DNA of 62,621 nucleotides from Bacteroidales bacterium (GCA_017962025.1 JAGCWD010000022.1:1-62621); one strand, 5' to 3'. Counted from the first letter of the stretch, positions 1 through 9,634 are shown. Notes: a model not told the origin generated them from the letters alone. Translations and numbers: made by a program.

Positions 1-729
1 ACAAACAAGAAACTCGGAGGCAAGGTACAGTGCATCTGTGTGGCCTATGAAGGGATGGAAAGGTTCTTCCCGGCCGACAAGATAGTCATGACCGGCAATC
101 CTATCAGGAGCGTCTTTGTCCCCTGCACCCAAGAAATGAAGGAAGAGGGAGTTAAGGACTATGGTCTCGATCCGGCCAAGAAACACATCTTCGTGGTGGG
201 AGGAAGCCTTGTGAGTTCGAAGATCAACCAGATCATGCGGAAATGGATTTCCGAGGGATGCCCCGGATCAGAGGGAGTGGATGTGCTCTGGCAGTGCGGA
301 AAGTACTACAAAGCCGGCATAGACCAGTTCATGGCTGAAGAAACCGCCAAGAATCCGGCACTCAAGGACACTGTAAGATATTCAGACTTCATAGGCAGGA
401 TGGACCTGGCCTACGCGGCTGCCGATGTTGTGATCTCCCGCTCTGGAGCAAGCAGCGTCTCAGAACTCTGTGCTGCGCACAAGGCAGTGGTCTTCATTCC
501 ATCACCCAACGTCGCAGAGGACCATCAGACCCACAACGCCATGGCTCTCGTCAGGAAGGACGCCGCAATGATAGTGAAGGATGCGGATGCGATGGAAAAG
601 ATGATGCCCACGGCGCTTGAGTTGCTCAGGAAACCTGAGAAGATCGCCTCCCTTGAAGAGAATGCCGGAAAGATGGCTCTTCCCGACGCGGCAAGGAAGA
701 TTGCAGATGAGATTTACAAGCTTGTTTGA
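1..729 (+). CDS. murG: MurG, 3' part (lipid II synthesis)
   Basis: UDP-N-acetylglucosamine--N-acetylmuramyl-(pentapeptide) pyrophosphoryl-undecaprenol N-acetylglucosaminyltransferase, which turns lipid I into lipid II at the inner face of the cytoplasmic membrane. The start lies left of the window; 242 residues are visible and the frame is open from base 1, so the first ATG at 40 is internal. Visible are the GGSLVSSKINQ loop of the C-terminal nucleotide-binding domain, the SRSGASSVSEL segment and the DHQTHNA segment that contact UDP-GlcNAc in this family. Its stop is followed 11 bases later by murC, the usual order in a dcw cluster. Identity is firm; only the N-terminal acceptor domain is missing because of the window edge. 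Confidence 0.95.
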   Translation, partial: TNKKLGGKVQCICVAYEGMERFFPADKIVMTGNPIRSVFVPCTQEMKEEGVKDYGLDPAKKHIFVVGGSLVSSKINQIMRKWISEGCPGSEGVDVLWQCGKYYKAGIDQFMAEETAKNPALKDTVRYSDFIGRMDLAYAAADVVISRSGASSVSELCAAHKAVVFIPSPNVAEDHQTHNAMALVRKDAAMIVKDADAMEKMMPTALELLRKPEKIASLEENAGKMALPDAARKIADEIYKLV

Positions 730-740
730 ACCGGAAGACT

Positions 741-2105
741 ATGGCAAAATTCTCAAAAGTTTATTTCATAGGCATAGGCGGCATAGGAATGAGCGCCATA
801 GCCAGGTACTACAAGTTCAAGGGATATCCTGTGGCTGGCTACGACAGGACACCCTCCGACCTGACCCATGCCCTTGAGGAGGAAGGAATATTCGTCCACT
901 ACAACGACGATCCCAACTATATCCCGAAAAACGTCGACTCAACCTTGGTGGTTTATACTCCTGCTGTACCCGACGATCTTGGGGAACTGGTTTATGTCAG
1001 GGAGCATGGCTACACCCTTGTAAAAAGGTCACGGATGCTTGGGGAACTGGCGGTCGGACAGACTTGCCTGGCAGTAGCCGGAACACATGGAAAGACAACT
1101 ACCAGCACCTTGATTGCCCACATCCTCACACAGGGAGGCAAGGGTTGTTCTGCATTTCTCGGAGGTATTTCCAAAAACTACGGCACAAACCTCCTCATGA
1201 GCCAGACTCCGGTCATTGTGGCGGAAGCCGATGAATATGACCGGTCTTTCCTTCAGCTACGTCCTGCCGCAGCGGTTATTACTGCCATGGATGCAGACCA
1301 CCTGGACATCTACGGCACCCATGAAGAGTACTGCAAGGCCTTCAAGGCATTCGCCTCACAGGTTAGCCGCAGGCTGATTATCAAGAAGGGTCTGGACATC
1401 ACTCCTGAAGACACGAAAGCAAGGATATCCACTTATTCATATGATGACCCTGATGCTGACTTCCATGCGTTGAATCCGCATCCGGATAACCTGGGACATT
1501 ATATTTTCGACCTGGTCCATCCTGAAGGAGTCATTGAGGGTGTCCGCTGCGGAGTACCCGGCTGGGTCAATGTGGAGAACAGCATCGCTGCGGCGGCTAT
1601 CTGCCTGTGTCATGGAGTCAGTCCTGAAGCCGTAAAGGAAGCGATCGGCTCTTTTGAAGGAGTTCAAAGAAGGCTTGACGTGCACGTCGGCACTCCCGGC
1701 CTTACCTACATAGACGACTATGCCCACCATCCGAGGGAACTTTCCAGTGCCATATCCTCGATACGGCAGATGTATCCCGGAAGGAAACTGACAGCCGTTT
1801 TCCAGCCCCATCTCTACACCAGGACACGGGACTTCGCAGAAGAGTTCGCACAGGCACTGAGTGCAGTTGACAAACTTGTCCTCCTGGACATCTATCCCGC
1901 CAGGGAGGAACCTATCTCCGGAGTCACTTCGGAGATTATATTCGACAAGGTAACAGCCCCTGAGAAAGTGCTTCTGAAGAAGGAAGAACTGATGGATTAC
2001 CTCGCTGAGGAACAGCTTGACGTGCTGGCCACTTTCGGGGCAGGAAACATAGACCGGTTCATAGGACCTATAACCAACATGCTTGAAGAAAGGCTGAAGA
2101 AATGA
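741..2105 (+). CDS. murC: UDP-N-acetylmuramate--L-alanine ligase
   Basis: Cytoplasmic Mur ligase adding L-alanine to UDP-MurNAc, first amino acid of the peptidoglycan stem. 454 residues, normal for MurC. The N-terminus carries the Rossmann-like GIGGIGMSAIA loop (about residues 10-20); the ATP-binding GTHGKTTTS motif follows near residue 113, and the C-terminal domain has DDYAHHP near residue 330. An in-frame TTG at 726 would overlap murG, but the ATG at 741 places the GIGGIG loop at the family's usual distance from the N-terminus, so it is preferred. The 3' end overlaps ftsQ by four bases (ATGA), so the two are translationally coupled. Confidence 0.97.
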   Translation: MAKFSKVYFIGIGGIGMSAIARYYKFKGYPVAGYDRTPSDLTHALEEEGIFVHYNDDPNYIPKNVDSTLVVYTPAVPDDLGELVYVREHGYTLVKRSRMLGELAVGQTCLAVAGTHGKTTTSTLIAHILTQGGKGCSAFLGGISKNYGTNLLMSQTPVIVAEADEYDRSFLQLRPAAAVITAMDADHLDIYGTHEEYCKAFKAFASQVSRRLIIKKGLDITPEDTKARISTYSYDDPDADFHALNPHPDNLGHYIFDLVHPEGVIEGVRCGVPGWVNVENSIAAAAICLCHGVSPEAVKEAIGSFEGVQRRLDVHVGTPGLTYIDDYAHHPRELSSAISSIRQMYPGRKLTAVFQPHLYTRTRDFAEEFAQALSAVDKLVLLDIYPAREEPISGVTSEIIFDKVTAPEKVLLKKEELMDYLAEEQLDVLATFGAGNIDRFIGPITNMLEERLKK

Positions 2106-2878
2106 AAAAAGGTCTCAGGATAGCCATTATCGTAGCGGCAGCCTGCCTGCTCGCTTTCGCCGTCTTCGGAGTAATGAAGATGAGCGGAGAGAAGCATCGT
2201 CAGCTCACATGCGGGGGCGTCAGGGTCGAGTTCGCCGATGACTACAATTTTGTCACGTCAGAAGACATAGAAGGCTACCTGAAAAAAGAGTACGGGACCT
2301 ATATCGGCCAGCTGCTTGACAGCGTTGACCTGGCCAAGGTAGAAGGAATCCTAGACAGTAAGAGCGCCATCCTGAAGACAGAAGCCTACACCACCCCGGA
2401 CGGTTTTCTGAACATCAAGGTCTTCCAGAGGGCTCCTTCAGTCAGGTTCCAGAAAGGAATGGCTGGTTTTTACGCTGACTCGCAGGGGTTCATCTTCCCT
2501 CTTCAGGACAACTACACCTCAAGGGTCCCCATTATAGATGGAGAAATCCCCATTTCATTTGAAAGCGGCTACAAAGGTGAGCCGAAAACCGAGGCGGAGA
2601 AGGACTGGCTTTCGAGGGTCATCGAATTGGTTGGCTTCATCCAGGGTTCCAGGACCTGGTCCGACAACATAAGTCAGATTTCGGTAAGGAGCAATGGAGA
2701 CCTGGTGATGGTGCCCAGGCACGGAAAGGAGACGTTCATATTCGGGCAACCGGTGGACATCGAGGACAAGTTCTCAAGGATCGGGAAATACTACACTACC
2801 ATAGTCCCTGAAAAGGGCGAAGGCTACTATTCCACAGTAAACGTGAAATTCAAGGGCCAGATAGTCTGCAGGAAATAA
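2102..2878 (+). CDS. ftsQ: Cell division protein FtsQ
   Basis: Bitopic division protein of 258 residues: short cytoplasmic N-terminus (KKGLR), one membrane segment at about 6-28, then a periplasmic domain. FtsQ scaffolds the divisome and links early components to FtsL/FtsB and the septal synthase. Sequence similarity of FtsQ is generally low; the call rests on topology, on the POTRA-like start of the periplasmic part, and above all on position between murC and ftsA. It shares ATGA with murC and is 13 bases from ftsA, so it belongs to the same operon. Confidence 0.9.
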   Translation: MKKGLRIAIIVAAACLLAFAVFGVMKMSGEKHRQLTCGGVRVEFADDYNFVTSEDIEGYLKKEYGTYIGQLLDSVDLAKVEGILDSKSAILKTEAYTTPDGFLNIKVFQRAPSVRFQKGMAGFYADSQGFIFPLQDNYTSRVPIIDGEIPISFESGYKGEPKTEAEKDWLSRVIELVGFIQGSRTWSDNISQISVRSNGDLVMVPRHGKETFIFGQPVDIEDKFSRIGKYYTTIVPEKGEGYYSTVNVKFKGQIVCRK

Positions 2879-2891
2879 GAATATATAAGAT

Positions 2892-4508
2892 ATGGAAGAA
2901 AGGTACATAGCATCAGTCGACCTGGGCACGTCAAAAACGGCGGTCTGCGTGGCCAGGATCCAGGACCAGGATGTCCAGGTGATCTACTACAAGGAATCGC
3001 CGTCCCAAGGCATCCGCTACAGCTACGTCTACAACCCCAGGAAGGTGGAGGACGGGCTCCGCATGGCCATTACCCAGGCGCAGCAGGAGCTGAAGATAAA
3101 GATCCAGCAGGTTATTGTCGGACTGCCGCGCTACTTCGTACGCCAGGAAACCGCCTCGGCCAGCATGGTCAGGACCGAGCCGGACTCCCAGATCAGCGAA
3201 GGAGAGGTCAAGACCCTCAAGTCAATGGCTCTGGAGGAATATCCTCTCGGTGATCCCAAAACCGAGGTTATCTACGGAGCAGTGGCCCAGTCCTTCTCCA
3301 CTGAAGACAGCCTGGGTGAGCTGGAGAATGACATCGTCGGAATGACTGCAGAGAAACTGGAAGGTAATTTCAAGGTTTTCATCGGCAGCAGGAAGCATTC
3401 CGTCAACATCGACAATGTCTTCAACGGCATGGGCATAGCCATCGCCAAGAAATATTTCACCCCTGGAATCACGGCGAGGGCAGTGCTCAAGGAAGAGCAG
3501 ATGGAAAACGGTGTCGCTCTGATCGACATCGGAGCCGGGGTGAGTTCAGTTACTATATTCAAGGGCAAGATCATGAGATACTATGCCGCAGTTCCTTTCG
3601 GCGGCAACAGCATCACAAATGACATAAAGTCGGAATGCAACTTCTCCTTCGCTTTGGCCGAGAACATAAAGAAGGCCTACGGCGCCTGCATGCCGAGGAA
3701 ACTCTCCGCCCTTGGAGAAAAATCCATCCAGATCGTCGATGAGAATGATGTTCCCACCGCGCAGGTAACTGTAAAGTACATTTCGGAAATCATCTCCGCC
3801 AGGATGAAAGAAATCATCGACGCCCTCCTGTATCACATCCAGATAAGTGGCTATGCCGCGGAGGATATCCTCAGGGCCGGAGTGGTTGTAACAGGAGGCG
3901 GAGCCGAGATGGTGAACTGCGCCAATTATATCAAGGAACTGTCAGGCTATTCAGTGAAGGTTGGTTATCCCAGGCGTTTCTTCTCATGCGAGGGCTGCCC
4001 TGAAGCAGGAGAAACCGGGGCCGCCACCTCCATGGGAATGATCATGGCCGCCAAGTCGGACAAGATGCTCAACTGCATCAACGAGGCACCTGCCCGCAGG
4101 TTCTGGACCGCACCTAAGCCGGTTCAGGAAGAAGTCAGCCTGTCTTCCGATGACAAAGATGTCCAGACTCAACCTGCTCCGGAAGACAAAACAGAAACCG
4201 TCGTTCCGGTACTTGAGCCTGAAACTGTACCAGAACCCGAATCGGAACCCGCCATCGAAGAGTCCGTCATCGCGGCCCAGATTGAAGGGGAGCCGACTAT
4301 CTTCGGAGAACCGACGGCCGAAGAGATAAAGGACTACGAAAACAGGAAGTCCGGGAAGGGTTCCAAGACACCAAAGCAACCCAGGCCACCCAAACAACCC
4401 AGGCAGCCACGTCCCAGGCCACAGTTCACCTGGTTCAAGCACATCCAGAGCAGCTTCAGCGAAGGTATGGGCAAGATATTCGAAAGCATGGAAAACGAAG
4501 AAATCTAA
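2892..4508 (+). CDS. ftsA: Cell division protein FtsA, long C-terminal tail
   Basis: Actin-like ATPase that tethers FtsZ to the membrane and recruits later divisome proteins. Residues about 1-390 form the actin fold: VDLGTSKTAV phosphate-1 loop near the start, LIDIGAGVSSVTIF phosphate-2 loop near 210, and VVTGGGAEM adenosine motif near 335. Beyond that is about 115 residues of proline, glutamate and lysine-rich low complexity (repeated P-E-P, then a PKQPRPPKQPR basic run), ending in an amphipathic segment WFKHIQSSFSEGMGKIFESM that fits the membrane-targeting helix. At 538 residues it is longer than the roughly 420 of E. coli FtsA; the extra length is the linker. Thirteen bases before ftsZ. 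Confidence 0.95.
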   Translation: MEERYIASVDLGTSKTAVCVARIQDQDVQVIYYKESPSQGIRYSYVYNPRKVEDGLRMAITQAQQELKIKIQQVIVGLPRYFVRQETASASMVRTEPDSQISEGEVKTLKSMALEEYPLGDPKTEVIYGAVAQSFSTEDSLGELENDIVGMTAEKLEGNFKVFIGSRKHSVNIDNVFNGMGIAIAKKYFTPGITARAVLKEEQMENGVALIDIGAGVSSVTIFKGKIMRYYAAVPFGGNSITNDIKSECNFSFALAENIKKAYGACMPRKLSALGEKSIQIVDENDVPTAQVTVKYISEIISARMKEIIDALLYHIQISGYAAEDILRAGVVVTGGGAEMVNCANYIKELSGYSVKVGYPRRFFSCEGCPEAGETGAATSMGMIMAAKSDKMLNCINEAPARRFWTAPKPVQEEVSLSSDDKDVQTQPAPEDKTETVVPVLEPETVPEPESEPAIEESVIAAQIEGEPTIFGEPTAEEIKDYENRKSGKGSKTPKQPRPPKQPRQPRPRPQFTWFKHIQSSFSEGMGKIFESMENEEI

Positions 4509-4520
4509 AACAGCGGAATC

Positions 4521-5801
4521 ATGGGAGAGATCGACAACTTCAGCATAGATTTAACCGAGTCCAGCAACTGGACCCCTATCCAGTCAATGATCAAGGTCAT
4601 CGGAGTCGGAGGCGGTGGCTGCAATGCAGTCAATTACATGTTCCGCGAGAAAGTCGAGGGTTGCAGTTTTATCGTCTGCAATACTGACAGGCAGGCCCTC
4701 GAGGAAAGCCCTGTCCCGGTCAAGATACACATTGGACGCAATGCCCTCGGAGCAGGAACTGACCCCACCAAGGGACGCAACGCCGCACTTGAAGCCCAGG
4801 ACCAGATCGAGAAAGTAGTCTTCGGAGAAGGTACACAGATGTTGTTCATTACCGCCGGAATGGGCGGAGGCACAGGAACAGGAGCCGCTCCACAGATTGC
4901 CAAGATGGCTAAGGACAAGGACATCCTGACCGTTGCAGTGGTCACCATTCCTTTCGAGAACGAAGGCGACATGGCCCTCTCAAGGGCAATAGACGGCATA
5001 CACGAACTTGTAAAGAACGTGGACAGCCTTCTAATAATCAACAACGAAAAGCTTTACGACTTCTTCGGAGGGCATCTGATCCAGGACGCTTTCCCGAAGG
5101 CTGACGAAGTCCTTGCCACTGCCGTAAGGGGCATTACGGAGATTATCTCAAAGCCCGGTTACATCAATGTGGACTTCGAAGACATCAAGACCATGATGAA
5201 GAACAGCGGCATGGCCCTCATGGGTGTCGGAGTAGGCTCAGGAGAGAACAGGATCGAGGAAGCGGTACAGGGTGCCCTTCGCTCTCCCCTCCTCAACGAC
5301 TTCGACCTCACGACGGCGAAGAACCTCCTCGTAAACATCACTTGCGGGAAGAATGACCAGGGCCTTACCATGGACGAACTCAAGGAGATCAATGCCAGGA
5401 TCGCAGAGTACACGGGGAATGTAAACAAGTTCAAGACCGGACTGGTCTGGGAGACCGATCCCGAGATAGGCGATCAGGTCAAGATCACGGCAATCGCAAC
5501 CGGATTCAAGGTAAACGACCTGTCGAAGATCACCAAGACCGACCTGGGCAACCTCATTGTGATCGGTAAGGACTTCAAGTTTGAAAAACAGAACCTTGTC
5601 GGAGCAGAGGAAGTGTCCCTCACAGACCTTCCTAGCGGAATGAACATGATAGGCTACAATGCTGCCGACAATGTGAAGAGGTTCCACTTCGATGCTGACA
5701 AGAAGCCTGTTCTGGTGGTAGAATACGGCCAGAGCATAGGTGAACTTGAGAGCGTGCCTGCGATCAAGAGGATGGTACGCCAGGAGAAAGAAAACAACTA
5801 A
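4521..5801 (+). CDS. ftsZ: Cell division GTPase FtsZ
   Basis: Tubulin-like GTPase that polymerises into the Z-ring. 426 residues. Visible are the GVGGGGCNAVNYM nucleotide loop (about residues 31-43), the tubulin signature GMGGGTGTGAAP (about 113-124) and the T7-loop region with NVDFEDIKTMM (about 215-225). The C-terminus ends ESVPAIKRMVRQEKENN, compatible with the conserved peptide that binds FtsA. Follows ftsA after 12 bases; gltX follows 13 bases after its stop, so gltX is probably co-transcribed. Confidence 0.98.
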   Translation: MGEIDNFSIDLTESSNWTPIQSMIKVIGVGGGGCNAVNYMFREKVEGCSFIVCNTDRQALEESPVPVKIHIGRNALGAGTDPTKGRNAALEAQDQIEKVVFGEGTQMLFITAGMGGGTGTGAAPQIAKMAKDKDILTVAVVTIPFENEGDMALSRAIDGIHELVKNVDSLLIINNEKLYDFFGGHLIQDAFPKADEVLATAVRGITEIISKPGYINVDFEDIKTMMKNSGMALMGVGVGSGENRIEEAVQGALRSPLLNDFDLTTAKNLLVNITCGKNDQGLTMDELKEINARIAEYTGNVNKFKTGLVWETDPEIGDQVKITAIATGFKVNDLSKITKTDLGNLIVIGKDFKFEKQNLVGAEEVSLTDLPSGMNMIGYNAADNVKRFHFDADKKPVLVVEYGQSIGELESVPAIKRMVRQEKENN

Positions 5802-5814
5802 CTGACGATTATCG

Positions 5815-7449
5815 ATGGAAAGAAGGACAAGAGTAAGATTCGCTCCCAGCCCGACAGGACCACTCCACATAGGCGGGGTACGTACGGCACTATATAACTA
5901 CCTTTATGCCAAACAGAAAGGCGGAGACTTCATCATAAGGATAGAGGACACAGACTCCCACAGGTTCGTACCCGGGGCCGAGGAATATATCATCGAATCC
6001 CTCAACTGGTGCGGTATCATCCCTGACGAAGGAGTGGATGCTTCTGGGAAGATCGTCGAAGAAGCGAGCCCCAGGCATCCGCATGCACCGTACCGCCAAA
6101 GCCAGCGCAAGCCGATCTATCGGAAATATGCAGAGCAACTCATCGCGAACGGCTATGCCTATTATGCCTTCGACACTGCCGACGAGCTTGCCAATGCTCG
6201 TTCCGAAGCAGAAGCCGCAAAGGAAACGTTCATCTACAACCAGACCACCAGGGAGAAGATGCGCAATTCCCTCACCCTTCCTGAAGACGAGGTGAAGAGA
6301 CTGCTCGAAGAGACCACGGACTGGACTATCCGTTTCAAGATGCCGGTCGATACCATAGTCAAGATGGATGACCTGATCCGCGGCCACATCGAAGTCAACA
6401 CTTCGACCCTTGATGACAAGGTACTTTGGAAGAGGGCAGACGAACTTCCGACATATCATCTAGCCAACATCGTCGATGACCATCTTATGGAAATCTCAGA
6501 GGTCATCAGAGGTGAGGAGTGGCTTCCATCCCTTCCCCTCCATTATATGCTCTACAAAGCATTCGGCTGGGAAGATACAATGCCTAGATTCGCCCACTTA
6601 TCCCTCCTCCTGAAGCCTGTAGGTAACGGGAAGCTCAGCAAGAGGGACGGAGACAAGATGGGATTCCCCGTTTTCCCCCTGAAATGGGTCAATCCTGAGG
6701 GAGAAGTATCCCGCGGCTACCGTGAGGACGGCTATTTCCCCGAGGCCTTCGTCAACATGCTTGCGATGCTTGGATGGAATCCCGGCAACGACAGGGAGAT
6801 GTTCACAATGGAAGAACTGATAGGCGCATTCTCCCTAGACAAGGTACAGAAGGCCGGAGCGAAGTTCAATCCCGAAAAAGCCCACTGGTACAACAGGGAA
6901 TACTTAAGGCTGAAAACAGACGAAGAACTCACTGAACTCCTGGTACCTGTACTGGAAGAGCACGGGATGAATGTGGTCGACTGCCCCAAATGTGCCCTGA
7001 CGGCCGGAGCTGTCTTCAACGTTGCCGGTGCAGACATGGAGAAACACATATTCACAAAAGAATATGTCCGCAGCGTCGTCGCCTTCACCAAGGAGAGGGC
7101 TACATTCGTTAAGGATTTCTGGGACATCGCCCATTACCTCTTTGCCGCACCCGAGGAATTCATCCAAAAAGACGTGGACAAATTCTGGAAACCGGAAATA
7201 GCCGAAATTATCCTCAAGGTGAGAGACTTCCTGGCAGGATTTGACGGTGAATGGTCAGTTGGTTCACTTGAAACAGCACTGGAGGAATTCATCAAAGGAA
7301 ACGAATGGCCCATGGGAAAGGTGATGAATGCCCTGCGTCTGACCCTCGCCGGAAGTGCCAGCGGTCTCGGAATAGCAGACATAGTCTCACGCATCGGAAA
7401 GGCAGAGACTTTGAGACGTATCGCTTTCGCCGCAGAAAAACTAGGATAG
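5815..7449 (+). CDS. gltX: Glutamyl-tRNA synthetase
   Basis: Class I aminoacyl-tRNA synthetase charging tRNA-Glu. 544 residues. The HIGH-type motif is GPLHIGG near residue 17 and the KMSKS-type motif is KLSKRDGD near residue 272, with RGEEWLPSLPLH of the catalytic domain before it. The C-terminal half is the all-helical anticodon-binding region. It is somewhat longer than the roughly 480-510 residues common in the family; an insertion MGFPVFPLKWVNPEGEVSRG after the KMSKS loop accounts for part of this. It is the last plus-strand gene of the dcw run and converges on the lipoprotein gene at 7468, with only 18 bases between them and no obvious terminator. Confidence 0.97.
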   Translation: MERRTRVRFAPSPTGPLHIGGVRTALYNYLYAKQKGGDFIIRIEDTDSHRFVPGAEEYIIESLNWCGIIPDEGVDASGKIVEEASPRHPHAPYRQSQRKPIYRKYAEQLIANGYAYYAFDTADELANARSEAEAAKETFIYNQTTREKMRNSLTLPEDEVKRLLEETTDWTIRFKMPVDTIVKMDDLIRGHIEVNTSTLDDKVLWKRADELPTYHLANIVDDHLMEISEVIRGEEWLPSLPLHYMLYKAFGWEDTMPRFAHLSLLLKPVGNGKLSKRDGDKMGFPVFPLKWVNPEGEVSRGYREDGYFPEAFVNMLAMLGWNPGNDREMFTMEELIGAFSLDKVQKAGAKFNPEKAHWYNREYLRLKTDEELTELLVPVLEEHGMNVVDCPKCALTAGAVFNVAGADMEKHIFTKEYVRSVVAFTKERATFVKDFWDIAHYLFAAPEEFIQKDVDKFWKPEIAEIILKVRDFLAGFDGEWSVGSLETALEEFIKGNEWPMGKVMNALRLTLAGSASGLGIADIVSRIGKAETLRRIAFAAEKLG

Positions 7450-7467
7450 CTTAATTAGCAGAACCTG

Positions 7468-8475
7468 TCACTCGGGGATCCCCATTACGACCGGAATGGC
7501 GATCCAGTCCGTCTGGATCGTCCCGAAGCCGTATTTGACCTTGGCTTTGATAAAGATATTGAAGCCCTCGGTAAGGCCGACCGTAGTGAACTTACAGATG
7601 AGGAAACCGTGTCTGTTTGCAGGAAGGGTCACTTCGCTGCCGGAAGACGGATCCTTGACAGTGGTTGCCCCAGCCTCGGTCTGGATGAGGGTGATGCTTT
7701 GAGGAAGAGTCTGTCTCGTACCGTTCAGGTCACACTCGGCATTGGCAATGTCAACGGTAAACTCAAACGGTCCGTAATAGCCCCAGTAATTGGGGTAGTC
7801 CTCGAAATCCCTGCCTCTCCAGTCAGTTACAGTTATAAGGCTGTCAATGTCGATAAAGGATCCTTTCTCTCCAAAATCCACATCATAGATAAAACTCTCT
7901 CCGGAAACTATCAGAGTGGTCTCCTCAACCTCCTCTGAAGGCTCTGGTTCGTCAGGTATTATTTCAGGTTCAACGGTTTCCGGGTTGTTTTCAGTTATTT
8001 CAGGTTCAGGATCTTCCTGAGTTTCAGCGCTTTCCGGTTCTTCTGCGTTTTCAGGTTCTTCAGCCTGTTCAGGTTCTTCAGTTGATGCAACTGTCTCCGG
8101 TGTATCTCCAACCTCTTCAGGGGTGATCTCAGCTGCAACCTCAGGGACCTGTTCCAAATCCACGGTTATTGTGCAGATATTGCTGACTACTCCACCTGCC
8201 GAAGCCCTGATGACTGCAGTGCCGACCTTATGTACCTGAATCTCGCCATTCTCAACGGTCACTACAGACGGATCGCTGCTGGACCAGCTGATACCGTCAT
8301 AATCCGCAGCAGAGGGCTCCACAACGGCAACCAACTTTGCCGTCTCACCTACCTTGAGAGTCATAGCACTCTCGTTCAGACGGACTGCCATCACATCGAT
8401 CCCCTTGCTGCATGAAACCAAGAACAGAAAGAGCGACAGAACGGTGCAGGACAAAACAATTCGTGTACGTGCCAT
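7468..8475 (-). CDS. Lipoprotein with Big2 domain and WGYYGPF-type C-terminal domain
   Basis: 335-residue predicted lipoprotein of unknown function. The signal peptide ends in LFLVSC, with the lipidated cysteine at 22. Residues about 28-105 look like a bacterial Ig-like (Big2) domain (LKVGETAKLVAVVEP, ISWSSSDPSVVTV, GTAVIRASAGG). Residues about 110-190 are a low-complexity linker rich in Glu, Pro and Thr with short repeats such as EEPE and AEEPE. Residues 192-335 form a domain with WRGRDFEDYPNYWGYYGPFEF and DIANAECDLNG; a near copy closes the 1028-residue lipoprotein at 58776-61862. It starts 15 bases after the esterase gene, so the two probably share a transcript. Surface display is an inference from the lipobox. 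Confidence 0.8.
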   Translation of the reverse strand: MARTRIVLSCTVLSLFLFLVSCSKGIDVMAVRLNESAMTLKVGETAKLVAVVEPSAADYDGISWSSSDPSVVTVENGEIQVHKVGTAVIRASAGGVVSNICTITVDLEQVPEVAAEITPEEVGDTPETVASTEEPEQAEEPENAEEPESAETQEDPEPEITENNPETVEPEIIPDEPEPSEEVEETTLIVSGESFIYDVDFGEKGSFIDIDSLITVTDWRGRDFEDYPNYWGYYGPFEFTVDIANAECDLNGTRQTLPQSITLIQTEAGATTVKDPSSGSEVTLPANRHGFLICKFTTVGLTEGFNIFIKAKVKYGFGTIQTDWIAIPVVMGIPE

Positions 8476-8490
8476 AGTCGTTGTGGATAT

Positions 8491-9600
8491 TTATTTTTTC
8501 TTAAGCGCCTTCCTGAGTGTCGGGAGGACATATTCAGTGTAACGTACCATCCCAAGGTCGGTGAAATGGGTGCCGTCAACCGTGGCTTCGCCATCCAATC
8601 CGAGCATCTTGTCTCCCTTGATGTAGTAGATCTTCTTCTCCCCGGCTTTCTTGAGTTTCTCGTAAACAGCCTTCATGGAAGCGTTGCGGGCCTGGACATC
8701 GGAAGCCCTTTCCTTGTCGAAGACTAGATGTGGGTAATTGGGATTCTCGATGAAAATGACAGGGACGTCAGGATGGGCATCCCTGAGAATCCGGAAAAAC
8801 CTTTCCTCCCTCTCGTCGATTGTCGGAGCATCCGAATTCGGCACGTTGTCCAGGACAAAGACTGCAGGGTCCTTGACCTGCGCCATCAGTTCTGCTATCT
8901 CATAGTCAAGTATAGCGTTACCGCTGAACCCGAGATTAACGACCTCCCTGTCCAGGATACGCGAAATGATGTTGGTGAAAGCCATTCCGGGCCTGTTTGC
9001 ACAGCCGCCCTGGAGAATGCTTGATCCGTACATCACTATAGGCGAGCCTTTCCTTGGACTGTTTATTGCCGGCTGATCGATAACCGAACCTTCATCAACC
9101 CCTATTTCCAGCTTCCTGACTCCTTCGTAGAGCGAAAGATAGACGATATATTCCCTCATCACAGGCTCCATATTGCTGATGATGAGCTGGTCATTCACTA
9201 TCTCTTTTGCGGGCCTCGCACTCTTGACGAAACGCCATTTGCCATTAACCGGATCCTGGGAATAAAGATCCAAGCCCCTGGTACCGGTGTCGGTCATGTG
9301 GTTCATTGAATGAAGCCCGAAGGACTCCCAACGAAGGCGGATCGAGGTCGAGTTCGACCTGAACCTGACAGAAATGCCCGCAGAATGGTGGGCGAGATCC
9401 CAGACTGGTTTCCTGATCACCCCTTCAAGGGAGGCGGGAAGTCTTTCGTATGTTGCAGAAGTGTTCTCTATCGCCTTTCCGTAAATCGGGAAAGAAGCGG
9501 CGTCATAATAAACTGACTTGGAACTCTCCTGAGCGTTGGCCAATGAAAATGAGACCAGTAACAGGGAGATTATGGAAAGGATTCTGGAAGCAGGTTTCAT
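8491..9600 (-). CDS. Secreted SGNH/GDSL-family esterase
   Basis: 369 residues with a cleavable signal peptide (MKPASRILSIISLLLVSFSLANA). Residues about 25-165 form a jelly-roll-like N-terminal domain seen in two-domain bacterial SGNH esterases; the catalytic SGNH domain follows. The nucleophile serine is in VMYGSSILQGG near residue 192 and the catalytic Asp/His pair in DGTHFTDLG near residue 345. GFSGNA and VLDNVPNSDAP fit the Gly and Asn oxyanion blocks. Likely a carbohydrate deacetylase or esterase acting on plant or host glycans; the exact substrate cannot be read. It is divergent from the GH116 gene, 34 bases away, which suggests joint use. A TATATTTG box sits 4 bases before its ATG. Confidence 0.85.
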   Translation of the reverse strand: MKPASRILSIISLLLVSFSLANAQESSKSVYYDAASFPIYGKAIENTSATYERLPASLEGVIRKPVWDLAHHSAGISVRFRSNSTSIRLRWESFGLHSMNHMTDTGTRGLDLYSQDPVNGKWRFVKSARPAKEIVNDQLIISNMEPVMREYIVYLSLYEGVRKLEIGVDEGSVIDQPAINSPRKGSPIVMYGSSILQGGCANRPGMAFTNIISRILDREVVNLGFSGNAILDYEIAELMAQVKDPAVFVLDNVPNSDAPTIDEREERFFRILRDAHPDVPVIFIENPNYPHLVFDKERASDVQARNASMKAVYEKLKKAGEKKIYYIKGDKMLGLDGEATVDGTHFTDLGMVRYTEYVLPTLRKALKKK

Positions 9601-9604
9601 ATCG

Positions 9605-9612
9605 CAAATATA
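9605..9612 (-). promoter_or_regulatory. Candidate -7 box for the SGNH esterase gene
   Basis: On the minus strand the bases read TATATTTG, the Bacteroidota -7 consensus TAnnTTTG, ending four bases before the ATG at 9600. A convincing -33 TTG at the usual distance is not visible. If used, the message would have almost no leader. Confidence 0.45.
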
Positions 9613-9622
9613 ATAAAATCAT

Positions 9623-9630
9623 TATATTTA
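9623..9630 (+). promoter_or_regulatory. Possible -7 box for the GH116 gene
   Basis: TATATTTA lies four bases before the ATG at 9635, mirroring the TATATTTG box of the divergent esterase gene in the same 34-base spacer. It matches the TAnnTTTG consensus at all but the last base and no -33 element is clear. Confidence 0.3.
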
Positions 9631-9634
9631 TGGT

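Noticed and set aside
726..741. TTG start for murC overlapping murG
   Set aside because: The ATG at 741 gives the family-typical distance to the GIGGIG loop.
4200..4420. Possible frameshift or tandem repeat at the end of ftsA
   Set aside because: The frame is continuous and ends in an amphipathic membrane-targeting helix; the region is a normal low-complexity linker.
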